From Halorientalis marina (GTDB lineage: Archaea > Halobacteriota > Halobacteria > Halobacteriales > Haloarculaceae), in assembly GCF_023028345.1 (NCBI RefSeq), contig NZ_CP095490.1:186001-250000 (forward strand): a stretch of 64,000 bases of DNA, given 5' to 3'. Of the stretch, positions 37,327 through 47,700 are shown one piece after another; the stretch's first letter is position 1; the number at the start of each line of letters is the position of its first letter. Under the pieces are notes generated by a model that was not told where the DNA came from, did not search any database, and saw only the letters and a program-made list of their open reading frames with translations. Made by a program: the position numbers and the translations under genes.

Positions 37327-37746
37327 ATGTCACAGGATCAGACTCCCTCCGACCCTGAGCGTAGCGTCGAAAACCAGTCACCGCTGACCGGGAAGATCCC
37401 TCGACAGGCAGCGCTCACCGTCGTCCTCCTGAGCCTGTTCGCTGTCCAGCCGGTCGCCGCCCAGAGTAACGCGGTCTGTAGCGCAGACAACCTCCCGAGT
37501 ATGATTGAGGGGTTCTTCCAGCTGACAACGGCGCTGGGGATCGTCGGCCTCGCCATCGTCTGGCAGGCTGACTCCCTCATCGAGATGTTCACCCTCAATC
37601 CCGAGCAGAAGAAGGGCCTCAAGCGTCACAAGCGCTCGGCGATGAAGTCCGCGGTCGTCCTCGTCGTGCTCGGCCCGCTCTATACGGTTGCCGGGTCGAT
37701 GATGGGCCTCCCGCTGGCGCAGTGCGTCGACCTCGTCCCCTGGTAA
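37327..37746 (+). CDS. Small VirB2-like membrane protein with signal peptide
   Basis: A protein of 139 residues. The N-terminus has a signal-type segment (residues 28-46, ending VAAQSNAVC), followed by two transmembrane helices (about 64-84 and 108-128) around a polar loop with Lys/Arg residues. One Cys lies after the signal and one near the end. Size, helices and position before larger transfer genes resemble the TrbC/VirB2 pilin subunits, but sequence identity cannot be claimed. It is the second gene of the operon. Confidence 0.55.
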   Translation: MSQDQTPSDPERSVENQSPLTGKIPRQAALTVVLLSLFAVQPVAAQSNAVCSADNLPSMIEGFFQLTTALGIVGLAIVWQADSLIEMFTLNPEQKKGLKRHKRSAMKSAVVLVVLGPLYTVAGSMMGLPLAQCVDLVPW

Positions 37747-37774
37747 CCACTCCGCAGTCCCCGTTGCGAGCCCT

Positions 37775-39508
37775 ATGAACCATCGAGAGCTCTCCGTGCT
37801 CATGGCCGGCTTGCTCGCGACGAGCCTAGTCACGGGTATCGTCGCCGCTGACCCGCCACGACCAGGTACGGAGGGGAACGGGCTCACGGAAAACGAGTCG
37901 GCAACGCTGTGGTCACGTGATGCGGACAACTACATCAGCCAGGAGGAGTACCGCCAGCGGTACGGCGAGGACCGCTCCGCCGTCCACCAAGTCGCGAACG
38001 GGACCGACGTCACGTTCAAACGCCCGCCCGCGACCGCGGCGACGTGGACACGGAACGACTTCGAGGACCTCGACGCCGGCGGCCCAGATACGTCCGTACA
38101 TCCACCGCACGCAGACCTCGAGGACGGCGTCTTCATCGAGGATGCTCACGCGACGATCTTCGCGGTTCAGCCCTCTACTCGTGGCCACCTCGAGTCCGGT
38201 GAAACCCCACTCTACATCGCGCCGAATGGGACGATGCGCGGGTTCGTTGATTACCGCGTTCGCGTCCCCAACGGGAGTTCCTCCGGCAACACGACTATCT
38301 CGTGGTCGCTCACGGAGCACGAGATCGAAGAAGTCCGGTTGAAGAAGGACGGCGAGACCATCGCCGAGCGTGACGGAGCCCATACGCCAGCCCTCGACTA
38401 CCAGATCGAGGACGACTGGAGTGCGAATCTCACGCTGGAAGCGGAGATTAGCGTCCGGCTGAAGAAAACCGTCAGGACCGACCTGGGTGACCGAACGGAC
38501 GTCGACATCACCTATCGGACGGAAACACGGAACGTCTCCGATTCGATCGCCGTCGAGATCTACGACCTCTCGGCGTACCCCTACTACGCCGAGTATCCGA
38601 ACGGCGATGCCGGCGTGGCCATCTTCCAGTCGCAGCCGTGGCAGGGGTACACGCTCACGGAGGACGGTGAGGCACGGGTCCGTGGCATCTGGCGGTTCTA
38701 CACCGCTCGGAACACCAACTGGGACACGCTCGTCCGGTCGAATCGCACGGATAGCGCCACCGTCGAGTCAGACGCGATTCCGGTGTACGTCCACGCCTAT
38801 CCCTCACGGATCGGGCCGCGTGCCGAGCCGGTTCGAGACGGACCGGAACTCATCGAGACCTGGGGGACTGACCGCTCGTCACCAGTCGGCACCATCGGTG
38901 GGAACATCAATATCGACATCGTCAACCAGTCGTACACGACGACGTACGGCGTCGCTGTTCGAGCTGAGAACGTCGATCGGGAGGCGCTGCACGTTGGGGG
39001 AATCGTCCGGGGAGTGAATGCGTCAATCGTCGAGCCGGACGCCGGCTCCGAGCGACAGCTCCGCCGTAGTAATCTCACTGTCAAGGTCATCCATCAGAAT
39101 CAGTCGCAAGCGACGCTTAGGGTCGAACTGCGGGATAATCAGACTGGCGCGCCGATCGGGCTCGACGATAGCCGTCAGTATCCAATCGGCGGCACCACCC
39201 GAAACGGGTACATCACGGTCGCGGATCAGCGCGTCGAGACCAACGCCTCCGGGGTGGCGATCGTGACCATCGACGAACCGGGCATCTACACGGCTCGGTA
39301 CCACCCTGGCTCGTGGCTCGGGCACGACCCGGCGTACGTGAGTGATACCGCGACGGCCCGCTGGCATCCACTCGGGACGATCGACGGCTGGTTTGCGCTG
39401 GTGTTCGAGGTCGGCTGGCAGCTCCTGCCGTTCTTCGTGATGTTCTACGCTGGCAAGCGCCTCCTGCGGATGCTCGGCCCAGAAGACATCTTCGGACAGA
39501 AACCATGA
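37775..39508 (+). CDS. Large exported surface protein with C-terminal anchor
   Basis: A protein of 577 residues. A signal peptide occupies residues 1-25 (ending TGIVAADP). The body is beta-rich with many Asn-x-Ser/Thr sites, consistent with a glycosylated extracellular domain. A transmembrane helix lies near residues 545-565, with a short basic tail inside. No domain is recognised. In this operon it could contact the recipient cell or stabilise the channel. The stop overlaps the next start by four bases (ATGA). Confidence 0.65.
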   Translation: MNHRELSVLMAGLLATSLVTGIVAADPPRPGTEGNGLTENESATLWSRDADNYISQEEYRQRYGEDRSAVHQVANGTDVTFKRPPATAATWTRNDFEDLDAGGPDTSVHPPHADLEDGVFIEDAHATIFAVQPSTRGHLESGETPLYIAPNGTMRGFVDYRVRVPNGSSSGNTTISWSLTEHEIEEVRLKKDGETIAERDGAHTPALDYQIEDDWSANLTLEAEISVRLKKTVRTDLGDRTDVDITYRTETRNVSDSIAVEIYDLSAYPYYAEYPNGDAGVAIFQSQPWQGYTLTEDGEARVRGIWRFYTARNTNWDTLVRSNRTDSATVESDAIPVYVHAYPSRIGPRAEPVRDGPELIETWGTDRSSPVGTIGGNINIDIVNQSYTTTYGVAVRAENVDREALHVGGIVRGVNASIVEPDAGSERQLRRSNLTVKVIHQNQSQATLRVELRDNQTGAPIGLDDSRQYPIGGTTRNGYITVADQRVETNASGVAIVTIDEPGIYTARYHPGSWLGHDPAYVSDTATARWHPLGTIDGWFALVFEVGWQLLPFFVMFYAGKRLLRMLGPEDIFGQKP

Positions 39509-40335
39509 CTCAGGACAATCCCCACCTCAGTAGACGGACCGCCCTCCGAACAGTTGCCGGCGCCGCTCTCGTGAGCGTGGCCGGATGCCTCAACAACGGC
39601 GATTCCCCGGGTAATGGGAACTCAACACCGTCTGATGAAGGAGGAGTCATCCAGCAAGTCACTGTAGAGGGGACAGAACTCGTCGTTGAATACTCCTCAG
39701 AGGAGGAAGTCGACCAGATCAACCTCGTCCAGCCGAATGGGGAACTGTTCGGTCAGCGAGAAACCGCTGCTGGGTCACAGCAGGTCTCTTTCGAGATCGG
39801 AACTTCTTACGAGCCTGGAGAGTATACTGTTGTGGCTCTCAGCGGTGAAGAAACGCTAGCTGAGAGTTCCTCACTGATTCAGCCGGAAATTGGAATTCAA
39901 GAGGTCGGTCTTTACCGGAATAACCCTGAGAAGCCGTGGGACGAAGTCTACGGAGATACCGAGACGGATCGGCTAAAGAACGGGGAAGCGTACGTCACCG
40001 TCGAAAACACCGGAAGCGGACCAGAAGCGGTTGTTGAGTTAATTTTCTCCGGTGATGTTCCAAACCCGGTTGAAGATCCCCGAGGTAGCGGGATGTATGA
40101 AACCGAGCAGGTGGTGATCTCGCCGGGAGAAACTACCGACCTGTTCAGTGGTTCGTTCCCGTTTGGGTCCGAATCTGAGGAGGGAATGGGGTGCTCCCCG
40201 GACGGGAATAGCGGCCAGTTCACTGTCACAGTCCGAACCCAGGTTGGCGGCGACCAGGTGTCGGAATCCTTCGATGTACAGTACTCCGGATCCACGGAGA
40301 TGAGTGACTGCGAGGTTTCAATCACGGAGGCCTAA
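39505..40335 (+). CDS. Tat-exported lipoprotein
   Basis: A protein of 276 residues with a twin-arginine signal (SRRTALRTVAGAALV) followed by the lipobox VAGC with Cys28. Cys28 is followed by a Gly/Asn/Ser spacer. The mature part has an immunoglobulin-like beta composition and two further Cys residues (one near 231 and one near 271) that could form a disulphide. It would be tethered outside the membrane beside the surface protein encoded just before. No enzymatic motif is seen. It lies within the transfer operon. Confidence 0.7.
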   Translation: MTQDNPHLSRRTALRTVAGAALVSVAGCLNNGDSPGNGNSTPSDEGGVIQQVTVEGTELVVEYSSEEEVDQINLVQPNGELFGQRETAAGSQQVSFEIGTSYEPGEYTVVALSGEETLAESSSLIQPEIGIQEVGLYRNNPEKPWDEVYGDTETDRLKNGEAYVTVENTGSGPEAVVELIFSGDVPNPVEDPRGSGMYETEQVVISPGETTDLFSGSFPFGSESEEGMGCSPDGNSGQFTVTVRTQVGGDQVSESFDVQYSGSTEMSDCEVSITEA

Positions 40336-40337
40336 CG

Positions 40338-41399
40338 ATGGTGGACCTGATAGACGTCGTTCTCGAGGGCTTCAAAGACGTCGTCGATTGGTTCATCGGT
40401 CTGTTCATGGACGGGCTTCGGTCGGGGTATCAGACGCTGACCGAAGAGATGTTTGGCACTCCGACTCCCCAGACTGACGGGACGTTCATTTTTGGAGAAC
40501 CAAGTAACGCCCCTTGGCCAGCAATCCAAGAAGGGCTCATCGGCGGCGAGATCATGTTGATTTCTCTGCTGCTACTTGTGATGAGCGTTCAGGGACGACA
40601 CACCATCCGCATCTTCAATATCGGGAGTGCGTACGAGGCTCGGAAGACCAAGAAGACTGCCTGGGTCGGAGCCTTTCTGATTATTACTTGGTACTGGATT
40701 GGGGCGCTCGCGCTCTACCTTGTTGATGGGTTCACGATTGCCCTGATGCCGGAGCTGTCCTCGCTGGGCTCTGCTATGTTGCAGTTCATAACGGGGTCGA
40801 TTACCAACCCCGGTCTTGGTCTCCTCTTTGCTCTTATCGGAGGAATTTCGATGTGGGCACTGGAGGCGCTGTTCTACATCCGGCAGATTCTCCTCTACGT
40901 CTACCTGTACGGGATGCCCATCGCGTTCGCCGTCGCCTATGGCAACATTCCTGTCCTCTCTGATGTCGCGATGGGGTTCAGCAAACGGTTCGTCCCACTG
41001 GCCATCCTACCCCTGCCTGCGGCGATAGTCCTCAAAGGATACGACCTACTCTACTCTGGAGGGACGTTGACGCCGGGAACAGCGTTCCTCAAGTACCTCG
41101 TCGCGTCTTCACTTCCTCTCGTCGCGCTCTATGTCACGTGGAAGACGTTCAAATACGCGACCCCACTCACGGCGAAGGTTCTCGGTGGTGCGACGAAAGG
41201 AGCGGCCCTCATCGGCGGTGTCGCCGCTGGAGCCTACATCGGCGGCGCCGGCGTCGCGACGACCGCGGCCCGATGGGGACCGAAGGCCGCAGCGGGACAC
41301 GCTGTGGCGCAGAAAGCTGCAGCCCGTGGCGCGAACAGCGACGAAGACGGCGGGACGCCGTCCTACCGGCGGACCGAGAACGACCCTGGAGGTTACTAA
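40338..41399 (+). CDS. Polytopic VirB6/TrbL-like membrane protein
   Basis: A protein of 353 residues starting two bases after the lipoprotein stop. About six to seven transmembrane helices lie between residues 68 and 330, including a GEIMLISLLLLVMSV helix and others near 112-135, 160-185, 190-215, 225-245 and 270-300. The C-terminal 40 residues are polar and Ala/Gly-rich with a charged tail. Topology and place before the VirB3/VirB4-like genes resemble the channel protein VirB6/TrbL of type IV secretion. Direct homology is not shown. Confidence 0.6.
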   Translation: MVDLIDVVLEGFKDVVDWFIGLFMDGLRSGYQTLTEEMFGTPTPQTDGTFIFGEPSNAPWPAIQEGLIGGEIMLISLLLLVMSVQGRHTIRIFNIGSAYEARKTKKTAWVGAFLIITWYWIGALALYLVDGFTIALMPELSSLGSAMLQFITGSITNPGLGLLFALIGGISMWALEALFYIRQILLYVYLYGMPIAFAVAYGNIPVLSDVAMGFSKRFVPLAILPLPAAIVLKGYDLLYSGGTLTPGTAFLKYLVASSLPLVALYVTWKTFKYATPLTAKVLGGATKGAALIGGVAAGAYIGGAGVATTAARWGPKAAAGHAVAQKAAARGANSDEDGGTPSYRRTENDPGGY

Positions 41400-41405
41400 C
41401 AATCC

Positions 41406-42527
41406 ATGTCCATCGACGAAAACGCAGCCGCACGGCGCATCATGGACCAGTTCGGTGAGGAGAGTCGCATCCCCTACCTCAACATCGAGGAAGGCGACGT
41501 CGGCGTCCTGATCGCCTTCCCGATCGTCGGCCTGTTCATCGCCGGCCTCACCGGCATCGAATCACTCGCCCTGCCGTTCGTCGCGGGTGGGTTCGGGTTC
41601 GGCGTCGCGATCGTCTACGTCTCGCCTGACCACCTCAACGCGTGGACGTGGACGAAAGACGTCTATCGCTACGTCAAGCGCCCCCAGATCACGTTCAGCG
41701 CCCCGGAGGAGGCCGACAGTAGTACCAACGAGACAGAGCGCAACGAGGGCGGGCTCGCGAACTACACGCCGTTCAAGCCCGACGAGCGGACGCAGGACCT
41801 CACGAATATCGAGCGGGCGTGGCCGGGGGCAGGCGCGATCCAGCGCGCCGACGGCACGATGGAGGCGTTCATCGAGATCGACCCTGGGAACATGGACTTC
41901 GCGATGTCCGACGACTGGGCACAGCTCCAGGACGCTGGCGAAGAGTTCGCCAACAAGGAACTGGACTCGAAACTCAAACTCCACGCCACGACCCGCTCGT
42001 TCCCAGTCGAACAGATCACGGAGAACATCGAAGACCGACTGAACGACGAAGACGTCAAAGAAAATCCGATCTTCCGGGAACTCCTCGAGGAGTATCGGGA
42101 GACACGGCCGAAGGAGATGCGAGAACGGGGCATCCAGCAGGTGCGGTACTACATCGGCGTCGAGGTCACCCCGCTGGAGGTCTACGACCGCTTCCGCGAC
42201 GAGGGGACGCCGGCCGAGAAGCTGACGCAGTTCCCCGTCATCGGGTTCCTGTTCAACCCATTTGTGACCCGCCGCGAGGATCTCACCGACGTCGAGCGCC
42301 GCGCACAGATGTTCGAGAAGCTGGATAGCCGGGTCAACGACGTGCGCTCGGAGTTTATCCAGCAGGCGTCGGGCTGGTCCGCTCGGCGGCTCAGTACGGT
42401 CGAGCTCTTCGTGTTGAATATGGACTTCTGGAACGGCCGCGAACACGAGTACGACGACGCAGAGAGCGTCGTTCGCGAACAATCCATCATCGGCCATTCG
42501 CGCCGGGAGGATGACCACAATGCGTAA
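41406..42527 (+). CDS. VirB3/PrgI-like protein with an extended cytoplasmic domain
   Basis: A protein of 373 residues. Two adjacent transmembrane helices (about residues 34-53 and 56-75) resemble the PrgI/VirB3 module. A long cytoplasmic part follows that matches the N-terminal region of VirB4-type ATPases (a YYIGVEVTPLEVYDRF segment and a following FNPFVTRREDL). It ends 17 bases after the start of the VirB4-like gene. The arrangement suggests that VirB4's N-terminal domain is encoded separately here and docked at the membrane through this protein. Confidence 0.65.
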   Translation: MSIDENAAARRIMDQFGEESRIPYLNIEEGDVGVLIAFPIVGLFIAGLTGIESLALPFVAGGFGFGVAIVYVSPDHLNAWTWTKDVYRYVKRPQITFSAPEEADSSTNETERNEGGLANYTPFKPDERTQDLTNIERAWPGAGAIQRADGTMEAFIEIDPGNMDFAMSDDWAQLQDAGEEFANKELDSKLKLHATTRSFPVEQITENIEDRLNDEDVKENPIFRELLEEYRETRPKEMRERGIQQVRYYIGVEVTPLEVYDRFRDEGTPAEKLTQFPVIGFLFNPFVTRREDLTDVERRAQMFEKLDSRVNDVRSEFIQQASGWSARRLSTVELFVLNMDFWNGREHEYDDAESVVREQSIIGHSRREDDHNA

Positions 42528-44745
42528 CCTCGTCCTCCAGACGGGCAGCGGAGCCATCGGCCAGCTCACAGAGTGGCTCACGAACCCAACCTCAGCTGAA
42601 GGTGCGGCTCTCTACATCCTGCTCGCGGTACTGGTCGGGATCGGCGGGAAATTCCTCTGGGACTGGTACACCGAAGACGACGAGGAAGAGGTCGAGTTCT
42701 CGGACCTGCTCAACGAGGAGACCATCGAACAAGGAGAAGCCGAACGCCAGCTCCTCGACGACATCGCTGAGTCACACAAGACGGTGACGGCGCCGGCGGC
42801 GATCGAGTGGGAGACGCGCGCGGCACGGGTCGGCGAGCATTGGACGACGACGCTGTACATCGCTGACTACCCGGACTACCCCAACGACGGCTACCTCTCC
42901 GAACTCTTCGAGATGACTGACGTGCAGTTCGATTTGACGGCCCACATCACGCCGAAGAACCAGGAGCGGGCCCGGAACGAACTGCAGGATATCGCTGACG
43001 ACCTCCAGGTGGACGCTGACCTCGAACAGAGCGTGCGGAGTGCCTACCTACAGGAACGAGCCAACGAGGCCGCAGCGACGTACAAGGCCGTCGAGAATGG
43101 CGCGAACGTCTTCGACCAGGGGATGTTCATCACGGTACGAGCCGACGAGAAGGAGGAACTCAGGGACGCCGTCCAGAAGGTCAAGAGCGCGCTCCGTGAC
43201 GACCCGGCGAACCTCACACCGAAGACGGCGATCTGTCGGCAGGATCTCGCACTTCAGTCCGCCGCACCCATCGGCGACAACGAGTTCGGGCGGACGTCGA
43301 TTGCGCTCGGCGGCGCCGTCGGCGCCTTACTGTCCTCGCCGCACAACGCGACGATTCTCGAGGAAGGCGGGGTGGAGTTCGGGATTCATAAGGACAACCA
43401 GAGCCCAGTGGTCATCGACCCGTTCGCCCGGGACAACGGCTACGCGATGTTCACCGTTGGCGACACCGGCTCGGGGAAGTCGTTCAGTTCGAAGCAGAAC
43501 TTCATCCGCTCCATCGAGCAGAGCAAGGATCGCATCGGCATCATCCTTGAGCCGCTGAACAACTGGGCGGGGGTCGCCGAAGCGCTCGATGCCAAACGCA
43601 TCACGGTCGGCGGGACGCTCGGCCTCAATCCCCTAGAGATTCGAGAGACGCCCGAGCACGTCCAGCGGGCGATGGGCGAGGACGCGAGCCCGTTCAACGA
43701 GAAGCTCGACGACGCGATGAGCTTCCTGACGAACTTCTTCGCGCTGCGGGGCATCTCGCTGGGTGACCGCCGGACGACGCTCGAACTCGGGCTCAAGCGA
43801 GCGTACAAACGCAACGGCATCACCGACGACATCTCGACGCACGACAACCCGAGTCCGACGATTCAGGATATGATGGACGTCTTCGAGGACATGGTTGACG
43901 ACCCCGAGGAATTCGTTGTCCGGTCCGACGAGGAGGCCGGGAAGATCAAGGAGGACGCGACGTGGCTCCTCGACCAGCTCCGCCCCTTCGAGGACGACGG
44001 TCGGCACGCCAACCTCGGCCAAGAGTCCGACTTCGACATTCGCGACGAGAAGGTGATCTACCTCGACCTCGCCCAGCAGGAGGGCAGCGTCGACAGCAGC
44101 ACGGCGCTGACGATGCAGCTACTCATCTCGCTGGTGTACGAGCGGGCGAAAGTCTCGGAGAAGGAGGTCGTGTTCTACATCGACGAGGCACGCTACATCA
44201 TGCAGGACGCCGCGAGCTTGGCGTTCCTTGAGACGGTGTTCCGCCACCACCGGCACCACGACCTCTCGATTCGGCTGGTCACGCAGACCGTCGACGAGTT
44301 CTTCGAGCACGCCGAGAGCGAGGCCATTCTGGACCAGTGTGCGGTCAAGCAGTTCCACCGCCTCGACGGGATGGACGAGGAGTGGGCCGACGAGTTCGGC
44401 CTGAACTACGCACAGATGCGGTTCGTCCAAGATGCCGTGCCGGGCAACGAGGACGCCGGCTTCTCCGAGGCGTTGGTAGGCGTCGACGGCGAGTGGCGCG
44501 GCATCCAGGTCAAAGCGATGCCCAAGGAGAAGCAGGTCATCGACTTCGACCCGACCTCCCAAGTTCGATCCTCGCTGCCCGGCGCCGGCGATGAGGCCGT
44601 CGATACCGAGATGGAGGAGTTCCAGGAAGAGCTCGAGCATCGAGCAACGTACGGAACGAACGAAACGAGCGAACTGAACGAGGGCTCAGACGCCGTCGAA
44701 GCTGAGCCAGACGGCGGGTCGACGGAGGAGACCAACGATGGCTGA
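42511..44745 (+). CDS. VirB4-family conjugation ATPase
   Basis: A protein of 744 residues. A transmembrane-type segment lies near residues 28-48. The ATPase domain has Walker A VGDTGSGKSFSSKQ near residue 316, a Walker B-like VVFYIDEARYIM near 553 and a VTQTVDEFFEH sensor segment near 590. These are the diagnostic blocks of VirB4/TraC-type motors that energise type IV secretion and conjugation. The start overlaps the preceding gene by 17 bases and the end overlaps the following gene by 8 bases. The acidic C-terminus is probably disordered. Confidence 0.85.
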   Translation: MTTMRNLVLQTGSGAIGQLTEWLTNPTSAEGAALYILLAVLVGIGGKFLWDWYTEDDEEEVEFSDLLNEETIEQGEAERQLLDDIAESHKTVTAPAAIEWETRAARVGEHWTTTLYIADYPDYPNDGYLSELFEMTDVQFDLTAHITPKNQERARNELQDIADDLQVDADLEQSVRSAYLQERANEAAATYKAVENGANVFDQGMFITVRADEKEELRDAVQKVKSALRDDPANLTPKTAICRQDLALQSAAPIGDNEFGRTSIALGGAVGALLSSPHNATILEEGGVEFGIHKDNQSPVVIDPFARDNGYAMFTVGDTGSGKSFSSKQNFIRSIEQSKDRIGIILEPLNNWAGVAEALDAKRITVGGTLGLNPLEIRETPEHVQRAMGEDASPFNEKLDDAMSFLTNFFALRGISLGDRRTTLELGLKRAYKRNGITDDISTHDNPSPTIQDMMDVFEDMVDDPEEFVVRSDEEAGKIKEDATWLLDQLRPFEDDGRHANLGQESDFDIRDEKVIYLDLAQQEGSVDSSTALTMQLLISLVYERAKVSEKEVVFYIDEARYIMQDAASLAFLETVFRHHRHHDLSIRLVTQTVDEFFEHAESEAILDQCAVKQFHRLDGMDEEWADEFGLNYAQMRFVQDAVPGNEDAGFSEALVGVDGEWRGIQVKAMPKEKQVIDFDPTSQVRSSLPGAGDEAVDTEMEEFQEELEHRATYGTNETSELNEGSDAVEAEPDGGSTEETNDG

Positions 44746-47700
44746 GTACCTGCGCGTCACGCCGACATCCGAGCGACTTGACCCGGAGAGCATCTCCCGC
44801 GTCCTCGACAGTCTCCACAAGCTGACCACGCCCGGTTCGTCGGGCCTCGGGGCGAAGCTGAACCCACTACACAGTGAGACACCACCCCGATTCGAGTTCC
44901 TCGCGATCAGTGATGGCCCGGACGACCCGGTAGAGTTCTTCTACGGGGCCGATGCTCATCTCGATACGCTCGAGAAGCGCCTCCGCTCCATCTATCCGGC
45001 CACGTTCGACATCGAGCGCGTCGACGTCGACGTCGCCGCTCGGCTCATTCAGCCAGTCGAGTTCACACCGCAGGAATTCGTCGACCACTACGAGGCTGGG
45101 CGGCTGCAGTACGAGTTTGGCCCGGCAGAACAGTACGATATCGTCGACGAGGAATCAGCGGACGCCGAGTCATCCGAAGCAGACCCCGTTGTCGACGGCG
45201 GTACAGCAGCCACGAGCGTCCCCGATCATCACGTGACTGTTGGGGACTCAACCCTGGAACTAGCGCCGCCCGATGCACTTCCAGACGACGAGGAAGAGCG
45301 ACGGGCCATCGAGAAGCCGACGATGACACCGGCGGGAACGATTCTGGCTCGCCCGGCACAAGACGCTGTCTCGCCGCTCGGGGTTCGGTGGTGTGGCGCC
45401 GCGTCGCGGAAGCAGGACTGGATGACCTCGCTGACGCCGTTCACAGCGGAGGAAACGAACGGCGACCTTTCGTCCGTCGACGAACCGGGTGCGGCGCTGG
45501 CGTCGTTGATCGACCACCTGATGGAGGCGACAGCGCCGACCGCGTTCCAGGTCGTCTTCCAACGGCGTGCCAGCTGGCAATCCGACGCGGAGGTACGGAA
45601 AGAGGACCTCGTCGACGGCCGCGACACGTTCTTCCAGGAGGTCGTCGGGTCGTTGCTCGAGGTCGAGGAGCAACGGAGCGACCAGGACGACCGGCAGCTC
45701 AGCGAGGCCGTCGAGAAGCGCATCGAGTACATCGACGCGAAGAACGCCAAACGGTCGTTCACGGTCAACATCCGGGCCGTCGGCGTCCCCACCGACACCA
45801 CCCGCGACGACCTCGATGGTCGGATGGACTCGCTCCTCCCGGTGTTCGACCCGCTTGATGGTCCGTTCTACGAGGTCGAGGGGCAACGCCTCCGGGACAG
45901 CGGCTTCCGTGAGAAGACGAAAGAGAAGAAGGCACGGGCCGCTCTCCAGCGCCTCCTCAATCGCGAGTTAACGACGGGCCGGGGGAAGACCCGCCCCGAG
46001 CTGGTCCTCTGTGGAACGGAGCTCGCGAACTTCGTCCTCGTTCCCTCCTCCGAACAGTTGACCGTCGAAGGGACGCGAGGAACCAGGGCCGAACAGCAGA
46101 GTCGGAACCCGCTCCCGTGGCCGAATCCGGATCTAATCCAGCAGTTCCAAGACGGGATGGCAATCGGCTACGCGCTCGACGAGAACGGTGAGCCACGGCC
46201 GGATCCCATTCGGATTCCGCCGGACCTGTTGCCGACGCATTACGGGCGGTTCGCGTCGACTGGTGGCGGGAAGTCGAAGGCCATCATCAACGACGCCCTT
46301 TCGCTTCGCGAGTCGACGGGTGGCCCCGTCGTCCTCGTCGACCCGAAGGGGGACGGAATGTGTGAGAACTACCTGCGCTGCCACTACGAGCGGTTCGGTG
46401 GCCTCGACGACGTCTACCATTTCCGCGTCCCGGAGACCATCCCCGCGTTCTCGTTCTTCGACATCCGCCCGGCGCTCGAAGCGGGCCGCAACCGTGAGGA
46501 CGCGATTCAAGACAAGGTCGACCACTTCCACGACATCCTTCGGATGATTATGGGTCGCGAGCAGTACGGGCAGGCGTTCGTCGCGAACGAGATTCTGAGC
46601 TATCTGATCAAGGCGCTGTTCGACGAGGAGTACGGGAGCGACGTGTTCGGGCTGGACGATCTCTTCGCTGCTGCCCTCCGGATGCAGCGTGACCAGACGA
46701 TTCCCCCGGTTTCAGCGGACAACCAGAACATCGAGGAATCGCTGACGCGCCACTTCGCGAAGGACAACCACCAGTTCCAGGTGTCGATGGACGCCGTCGG
46801 GAACCGCCTCGACAAGCTCAAAGAGGACGCGCATCTCCGCCGGATCTTCAGCCACGTTCCCGAGCAGAACGACGCCGGCGAGTACGTTGACAACCGCTTT
46901 GACTTCCGCGAGTTCCTCGATGAAGACGCGACCATCATCTTCGACCTCGGCGACCTCCGGCCGGAGGCACAGCGCGCGATCACACTCCTGCTGTTGAGCA
47001 ACCTCTGGGACGCCGTGCAGGTGCGCCGACGCGACAGCCAGACCGACTACGAGAAGCTCACGAACCTCATCATCGAGGAGGCAGCGCCGGTCGCGTCGAC
47101 GAAGCTCGTCTCCGAGCAGCTACTGCCGCAGGGCCGATCGTTCGGGCTGAGTATGGGACTCGTGATGCAGTTCCCCGAACAGGTGCGGAACCGGAACGAG
47201 CGGGCCTACGACGAGGTGCTGAACAACATCAAGACGAAGCTCATTGGCAACATCTCGATCGAACGCGACCTCGCGGAGTCGCTTGCCCACGAGGACCTCA
47301 GCCCGACCGAACTCCGCAACCGAATCAACACGCTCCCAAGTGGCGAGTGGATTGCGCAGCTCCCGAGTCCATCGTTCGGCGAGACTGGTCCGCCGCCGTT
47401 TTCGCTGAAACCGCTCCCGATTGCGCCGGGGCATCCAGAAAGCGACCAGCCGCTCACAGAGCCCCAGGAAGACCATTTCGAGTCCGTGTCCCGGCCACGG
47501 ATGGTCGAGCGGACACAGGCCCAGTACGGGCTGACAGAGCCGACTGAGTCGAGCACTTCCCCAGAGGAGACTGGCTGGGGGAGTTCGGGTGCCGAGGCGA
47601 CGGGTTCGGCTGCTGACGGCGACTCGGGAACGGACACGACGCAATCCGCGTTCATCACCGAATCGACGACCGAGGACGCGTCGACGTCGACCCCCAAACC